NCBI GenBank assembly: GCA_029565375.1
Contig: JAKQOF010000067.1
Location: 1 to 7,902, forward strand
Length of the DNA: 7,902 bases
Reading direction: 5' to 3'
Source of the DNA: a bacterium
GTDB taxonomy: Bacteria > Patescibacteriota > Saccharimonadia > Saccharimonadales > Saccharimonadaceae
Shown here: positions 4,757 through 7,902 of the stretch, piece by piece
Numbering within the stretch: the first letter of the stretch is position 1
Layout: every line of letters begins with the position of its first letter
Translations under genes and position numbers: made by a program
The notes under the pieces: model-generated
Database searches by the model: none
The model's input: only the letters and a program-made list of their open reading frames with translations
What the model was told of the DNA's origin: nothing

Positions 4757-7306
4757 ATGAGACTTGCAAAAGCGTACGACCCGAATCAATACGAACCCAA
4801 CATATATGCCATGTGGGAAAAGAGTGGTGCGTTTAATCCAACAGGGGTAGGCGAGCCGTATAGCATTGTTATGCCGCCAGCAAACGCCAACGGTAACTTG
4901 CACATTGGTCATGCGCTGACGATTGGACTTGAAGATATCTTGGCGCGGTATCACCGTATGAAAGGTAAAGACGTTATTTACATCCCTGGCGAAGACCACG
5001 CAGGGTTAGAGACATGGGTAGTATACGAGAAAGAATTGGCCAAGCAAGGTAAGAGTCGTTTTGACTTCACCCGCGCGCAAATCTATAGCCAGGTGTGGGA
5101 CTTTGTAGAGATGCATCGAGGCAATACCGAGCTGCAAATCCGTGCACTAGGCGCGAGCGTATCATGGGACAACTTGGTGTATACGCTGGATAAAAAAGTG
5201 GTTGATCGCGTGTACAAGACGTTTAAGCAATTGTGGGATGACGGCCTTATTTACAGAGGTGAGCGCATCGTAAACTACAGTACAAAGTATCAAACCGGCT
5301 ATGCCGATATTGAAGTGGATCACAAGTTAGAGAAGGGGACGTTGTGGTCAATTGCATACCCAACAACTGACGGATCGAGCGAGATTGTGATTGCGACGAC
5401 CCGTCCTGAAACGTTGTTTGGTGACGTGGCTGTTGCCGTGCATCCTGACGACGAACGGTACAAGCATTTGGTTGGTACAACCGTGACGTTACCGCTGACT
5501 GACCGTGAGATTCCGATTATTGCTGACGAATATGTTGATCAAGCCTTTGGTACGGGTGCGGTCAAGATTACGCCGGCACACGACCCGAACGACTTTGAAG
5601 TAGGGGAGCGACACAAGTTAGAGCGTATCCAGGTGATTGATTATGCCGGTACGATGATCAACACGCCTGATGAATACTTGGGTCTGCTGCCTGAGGATGC
5701 CCGCAAGAAGGCTGTGGCAGCACTGGAAGCGCTTGATTTGATGAGAGGAACAGAGGTGATTGAGCATAGTGTGGGCTATGACTACAAGAGCGGACTGCCG
5801 ATTCAACCGCTGATTAAAGAGCAATGGTTTTTGAATATCAAGCCACTGGCCGAACGTGCCAAGAAAGCGATTGAAGCTGGTGACGTGCACTTTACGCCAG
5901 CCAGCCGTAAGAGCTATTTGTTAAGCTATTTGGATAACATTCGCGACTGGAACTTGTCTCGGCAGATTCCTTGGGGGATTCCTATTCCTGCTTTTCAAAA
6001 CGTCAATGATCCTGACGATTGGATATTTGACGACCGTATTGACCAAGAGACAATTGTTGTAGATGGTACAACATATACTAGGGAGAATGACACCTTTGAC
6101 ACCTGGTTTAGCAGTGGTCAATGGCCATTTGTGACAACTGACTATTTGGATGAGGGCGCACTGGCAAAGTATTATCCGCTGAGTGTTATGGAGACGGGTG
6201 GTGATATCTTGTTGCCATGGGTGTCACGCATGATTATGTTTGGTTTGTATGCCACCGACAAAGTACCGTTTAAAGACGTGTACTTGCATGGCTTGGTGCT
6301 GGACGAAAAGGGTCAAAAGATGAGCAAGAGCAAGGGCAATGTGGTGAACCCGATGGAAGTAATTGCTGAGTATGGGTCAGATGCGCTGCGCCTTGGGCTG
6401 GTTGCCAGCCGAAGTGCAGGACACAACCAGGCCTTTAGTACCAGCAAGGTAGTGTCTGGTCGCAACTTTGCTAACAAGCTGTGGAATATTGCACGCTTTG
6501 TTGAAGATAAGCTGGGCGAGGACTATACGCCTGGCACACCGGAGCCGCGAACACTGGCTGACCACTGGATTGTGCGCGAGCTGAACACCGCCAATAAAGA
6601 CGTTCAAAAACGTTTGAATAAATACCGTTTTGCAGAGGCCAGCGAGAGCGTGTACCATGCGATTTGGGACAACGTTGCTGACTGGTACATCGAGGCCAGC
6701 AAGCAACAAGACAACCCACAACTGTTGGCGTGGGTACTGGATACCAGCCTGAAGCTGGCGCATCCTTTTGCACCGTTTGTGACCGAGACGATTTGGCAGA
6801 CATTGCCATGGCATGATGATTTGCTGATGAGTACTGCGTGGCCAGAGTTGGGACAGTGCGACGAGATTGCCGCTGAAGAGTTTGCGCGCTTGAAAGATCT
6901 GGTTGCCGAGATCCGTTACGTGACCAGTGAGCTGCCGGGCAACGACCGCTATGGGTTGGTCTATGAGAACGACACATTGATTGCAGATAATGCTGACTTG
7001 ATTCAAAAACTGGCGAAGTTAAAGGCGATTACTCGTGTTGATCAGCCAAAGGGCCTTCGTTTGCCGAACAGTGGACGAGAAGCCTGGTTGGATATTAGCG
7101 CCGAGAAGTTGTATGAGCACCAGACAAATCTGGAGGCACGTTTGGCCGAAGCACATGCTTCAATTGCGAACTTGAAGGCACGCTTGAATAACAAGGGCTA
7201 TATGGATAAAGCGCCAGAACACCTTGTTGTACAGACAAAAGAGCAGTTAGAGTCGACTGAAGCGATTGCTACGGCACTTATTGCTGAACTTGAAATTATC
7301 AAATAG
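4757..7306 (+). CDS. valS: Valine--tRNA ligase (ValRS)
   Basis: Class I synthetase that charges tRNA-Val with valine using ATP and edits mischarged threonine. The 849-residue protein is complete but about 100 residues shorter than E. coli ValRS. In order: the ATP-binding HIGH motif (49-52, in NGNLHIGHAL); PGEDHAGLETW (77-87); the CP1 editing domain with ATTRPETLFGD (213-223) and GTGAVKITPAHDPNDF (265-280), including D276, the likely editing aspartate; DWNLSRQIPWGIPIPAF (397-413); FDTWFSSGQWPF (447-458); the KMSKS loop (521-525); the anticodon-binding helical domain from about 565 (GRNFANKLWNIARF); and a C-terminal coiled coil (about 783-849) with the tRNA-binding arm. C701 is the only cysteine, so Cys-ligated zinc knuckles are impossible. 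LSRQIPWGIPIP and the acidic GEDHAG variant differ from the usual CISRQ and GTDHAG of proteobacterial ValRS. It has its own promoter and a long leader with palindromes. Confidence 0.98.
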   Translation: MRLAKAYDPNQYEPNIYAMWEKSGAFNPTGVGEPYSIVMPPANANGNLHIGHALTIGLEDILARYHRMKGKDVIYIPGEDHAGLETWVVYEKELAKQGKSRFDFTRAQIYSQVWDFVEMHRGNTELQIRALGASVSWDNLVYTLDKKVVDRVYKTFKQLWDDGLIYRGERIVNYSTKYQTGYADIEVDHKLEKGTLWSIAYPTTDGSSEIVIATTRPETLFGDVAVAVHPDDERYKHLVGTTVTLPLTDREIPIIADEYVDQAFGTGAVKITPAHDPNDFEVGERHKLERIQVIDYAGTMINTPDEYLGLLPEDARKKAVAALEALDLMRGTEVIEHSVGYDYKSGLPIQPLIKEQWFLNIKPLAERAKKAIEAGDVHFTPASRKSYLLSYLDNIRDWNLSRQIPWGIPIPAFQNVNDPDDWIFDDRIDQETIVVDGTTYTRENDTFDTWFSSGQWPFVTTDYLDEGALAKYYPLSVMETGGDILLPWVSRMIMFGLYATDKVPFKDVYLHGLVLDEKGQKMSKSKGNVVNPMEVIAEYGSDALRLGLVASRSAGHNQAFSTSKVVSGRNFANKLWNIARFVEDKLGEDYTPGTPEPRTLADHWIVRELNTANKDVQKRLNKYRFAEASESVYHAIWDNVADWYIEASKQQDNPQLLAWVLDTSLKLAHPFAPFVTETIWQTLPWHDDLLMSTAWPELGQCDEIAAEEFARLKDLVAEIRYVTSELPGNDRYGLVYENDTLIADNADLIQKLAKLKAITRVDQPKGLRLPNSGREAWLDISAEKLYEHQTNLEARLAEAHASIANLKARLNNKGYMDKAPEHLVVQTKEQLESTEAIATALIAELEIIK

Positions 7307-7309
7307 TTG

Positions 7310-7621
7310 TTAGATCGATGGCCACGAGTAGTCGCTGCCGTAGGTGTTAACACGTAACTTTTTACTGAAGATATACTTTTTGTCGTCGTTACCGCGAGCT
7401 TGAACACGAGGTTCACTGGCGGCCAAGTGGACACGCTCGGCGTGAGTATGTGGGTCGCTGAGCTTTAAGGCAATATCAGCTGCACCGTATGATGCAACGA
7501 TAGCAGGGAGTGCAAATGCGGTGGTCGTCGCACGGTCAATTTGTGTATCGTGAAGGAGTACGCCAAAAGAGGTGGTGAGGGTAAGGAGGATAGGAAGTGG
7601 GTTGATTATTAGTGGGTACAT
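7310..7621 (-). CDS. Small membrane-associated or secreted protein of unknown function (103 aa)
   Basis: I do not recognise the family. Residues about 3-23 are hydrophobic (YPLIINPLPILLTLTTSFGV) with no basic n-region, suggesting a signal anchor or membrane segment. A second, weaker apolar stretch follows at about 34-53 (TAFALPAIVASYGAADIALK). The rest is polar and basic (residues 75-92 include RGNDDKKYIFSKK) and ends GSDYSWPSI. Support as a real gene comes from a near-consensus promoter on the right strand (7650-7678) and from its fit between valS and that promoter. The ATG at 7621 has no Shine-Dalgarno sequence; the leader of about 22 bases is A-rich. Its stop lies 3 bases from the valS stop in convergent orientation. 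A possible alternative is a two-helix membrane protein. Cellular role unknown. Confidence 0.75.
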   Translation of the reverse strand: MYPLIINPLPILLTLTTSFGVLLHDTQIDRATTTAFALPAIVASYGAADIALKLSDPHTHAERVHLAASEPRVQARGNDDKKYIFSKKLRVNTYGSDYSWPSI

Positions 7622-7649
7622 GTGTGTTTTTTATTGGTTTACAGATACC

Positions 7650-7678
7650 AATATAGCATAAGCTTTGTTTATTGTCAA
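7650..7678 (-). promoter_or_regulatory. Near-consensus promoter of the 103-residue small gene
   Basis: On the minus strand: TTGACA (7673-7678), 17-base spacer, TATATT (7650-7655), with an extended -10 TG just upstream (TATGC). Transcription would start near 7643. The segment GCTTATGCTATATTG differs by one base from GCTTATGGTATATTG in the promoter at 3159-3187. Confidence 0.8.
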
Positions 7679-7715
7679 GTCTATGCTCATACAGCAACGT
7701 TCTGCGAGATACGTC

Positions 7716-7755
7716 ACGATAGTATTCATCGGGTCACTTTATGGGGGACTATCGT
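7716..7755. repeat. 8-bp inverted repeat
   Basis: ACGATAGT (7716-7723) and ACTATCGT (7748-7755) are perfect inverted copies 24 bases apart, in the gap between rlmH and the 103-residue gene. The right arm is shared with a small hairpin (GGAC-TATC-GTCC, 7746-7757), so two pairings exclude each other. It could be a weak transcription-end structure for rlmH, but no U-run follows. Confidence 0.4.
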
Positions 7756-7818
7756 CCGCCTATGGCGTTCGGCCTCCGCTATCGCTTCGCAAGCCCTTTG
7801 AATACCATCATGGCGCAT
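7726..7818 (-). CDS. Possible 30-residue small ORF after rlmH (doubtful)
   Basis: An ATG at 7818 is preceded at a 7-base gap by GGAG and opens a 30-codon frame ending in TGA. The product is basic and partly helical (RACEAIAEAERHRR). It lies in the same frame as rlmH, after the rlmH TAG stop. It overlaps the hairpin run, which argues that the sequence may be structured RNA instead. Nothing recognisable in the product. Confidence 0.2.
   Translation of the reverse strand: MRHDGIQRACEAIAEAERHRRTIVPHKVTR
7746..7794. other. GC-rich run of three consecutive hairpins
   Basis: Within 49 bases there are GGAC-TATC-GTCC (7746-7757); ATGGCG / CGCTAT with a 9-base loop and one G-U pair (7762-7782); and GCTT-CGC-AAGC (7784-7794). 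The stretch is visibly more GC-rich than the A+T-rich promoter next to it. It is not a tRNA: no acceptor stem, anticodon arm or standard T-arm sequence fits. It may be the 3' untranslated region of rlmH, a small structured RNA or a repeat element. Confidence 0.4.
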
Positions 7819-7845
7819 CTCTTTGCTCCACTTAGCGATATTAAT

Positions 7846-7902
7846 CTACTCGTGATGATAGGGGTTACCGGCTACGATCTCTTGGGCGCGGTAGAGTTGC
7901 TC
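7846..7902 (-). CDS. rlmH: 23S rRNA (pseudouridine1915-N3)-methyltransferase RlmH, C-terminal end only (partial)
   Basis: The minus strand entering from the right edge encodes the last 18 residues EQLYRAQEIVAGNPYHHE, then TAG. This matches the conserved C-terminal helix and tail of RlmH (compare the E. coli ending EQLYRAWSITTNHPYHRE). RlmH is a SPOUT methyltransferase that methylates pseudouridine 1915 in helix 69 of 23S rRNA, using SAM, on the assembled 70S ribosome. The C-terminus is complete; the SAM-binding knot and the start lie outside the window. It is on the same strand as the 103-residue gene, about 220 bases upstream of it, but that gene has its own promoter, so no operon is implied. 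Confidence 0.88.
   Translation of the reverse strand, partial: EQLYRAQEIVAGNPYHHE

Noticed and set aside
4541..4999. 152-codon minus-strand frame across the valS promoter region and the 5' part of valS
   Set aside because: It overlaps the valS coding region, its leader and promoter, has no recognisable motif, and lies antisense to an unambiguous gene.
6377..7006. 209- and 168-codon minus-strand frames within valS
   Set aside because: Antisense shadows of the ValRS anticodon-binding domain; composition reflects the reverse complement of valS codons.
7742..7800. tRNA gene in the hairpin-rich gap
   Set aside because: GTTCGGCCTC faintly resembles a T-loop, but no acceptor stem, D-arm or anticodon arm fits around it.

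Overview
The window reads as a piece of a small, streamlined bacterial chromosome, most likely from the Patescibacteria/CPR and probably Candidatus Saccharibacteria (TM7). That placement is a judgement from sequence character: a short ValRS with only one cysteine and a patescibacterial-looking core signature, a FemA/B/X-type peptidoglycan bridge enzyme, an exported multidomain SGNH hydrolase, and a mixed, nearly balanced base composition. The standard genetic code fits. The FemX-like gene ends in TGA, tsaD, valS and rlmH end in TAG, and the two small genes end in TAA. No mobile element, CRISPR array, tRNA or rRNA was recognised.

Layout from left to right: (1) 1-1894, minus strand: a long gene running off the left edge, for an exported protein with a signal peptide, a beta-propeller-like middle and an SGNH/GDSL hydrolase domain. 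(2) 1895-2101: a divergent promoter region. (3) 2102-3148, plus: tsaD, the t6A tRNA-modification enzyme. (4) 3228-3527, plus: a 99-residue protein of unknown function with its own near-consensus promoter. (5) 3530-4510, minus: a FemA/B/X-like aminoacyltransferase, tail to tail with the small gene and with a promoter so close to its ATG that the mRNA may be leaderless. (6) 4511-4756: a second divergent promoter region. It holds an extended -10 promoter for valS and a roughly 120-base leader with a perfect 22-bp palindrome that resembles the ParB centromere site parS. (7) 4757-7306, plus: valS. (8) 7310-7621, minus: a 103-residue membrane or secreted protein of unknown function, tail to tail with valS. 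(9) 7679-7845: a GC-rich, hairpin-rich intergenic stretch. (10) 7846-7902, minus: the last 18 codons of rlmH, entering from the right edge.

Three genes serve translation: tsaD (tRNA t6A37), valS (charging of tRNA-Val) and rlmH (23S rRNA methylation). Two serve the cell envelope: the FemX-like ligase and the exported SGNH hydrolase. They do not form one operon. Genes are mostly single, alternate in strand, have their own promoters, and meet at convergent ends only 2-3 bases apart with no obvious intrinsic terminator. The most unusual elements are regulatory: the parS-like palindrome and its partial copies in the valS leader, two almost identical strong promoters in front of the two unknown small genes, and the probable leaderless femX-like message.
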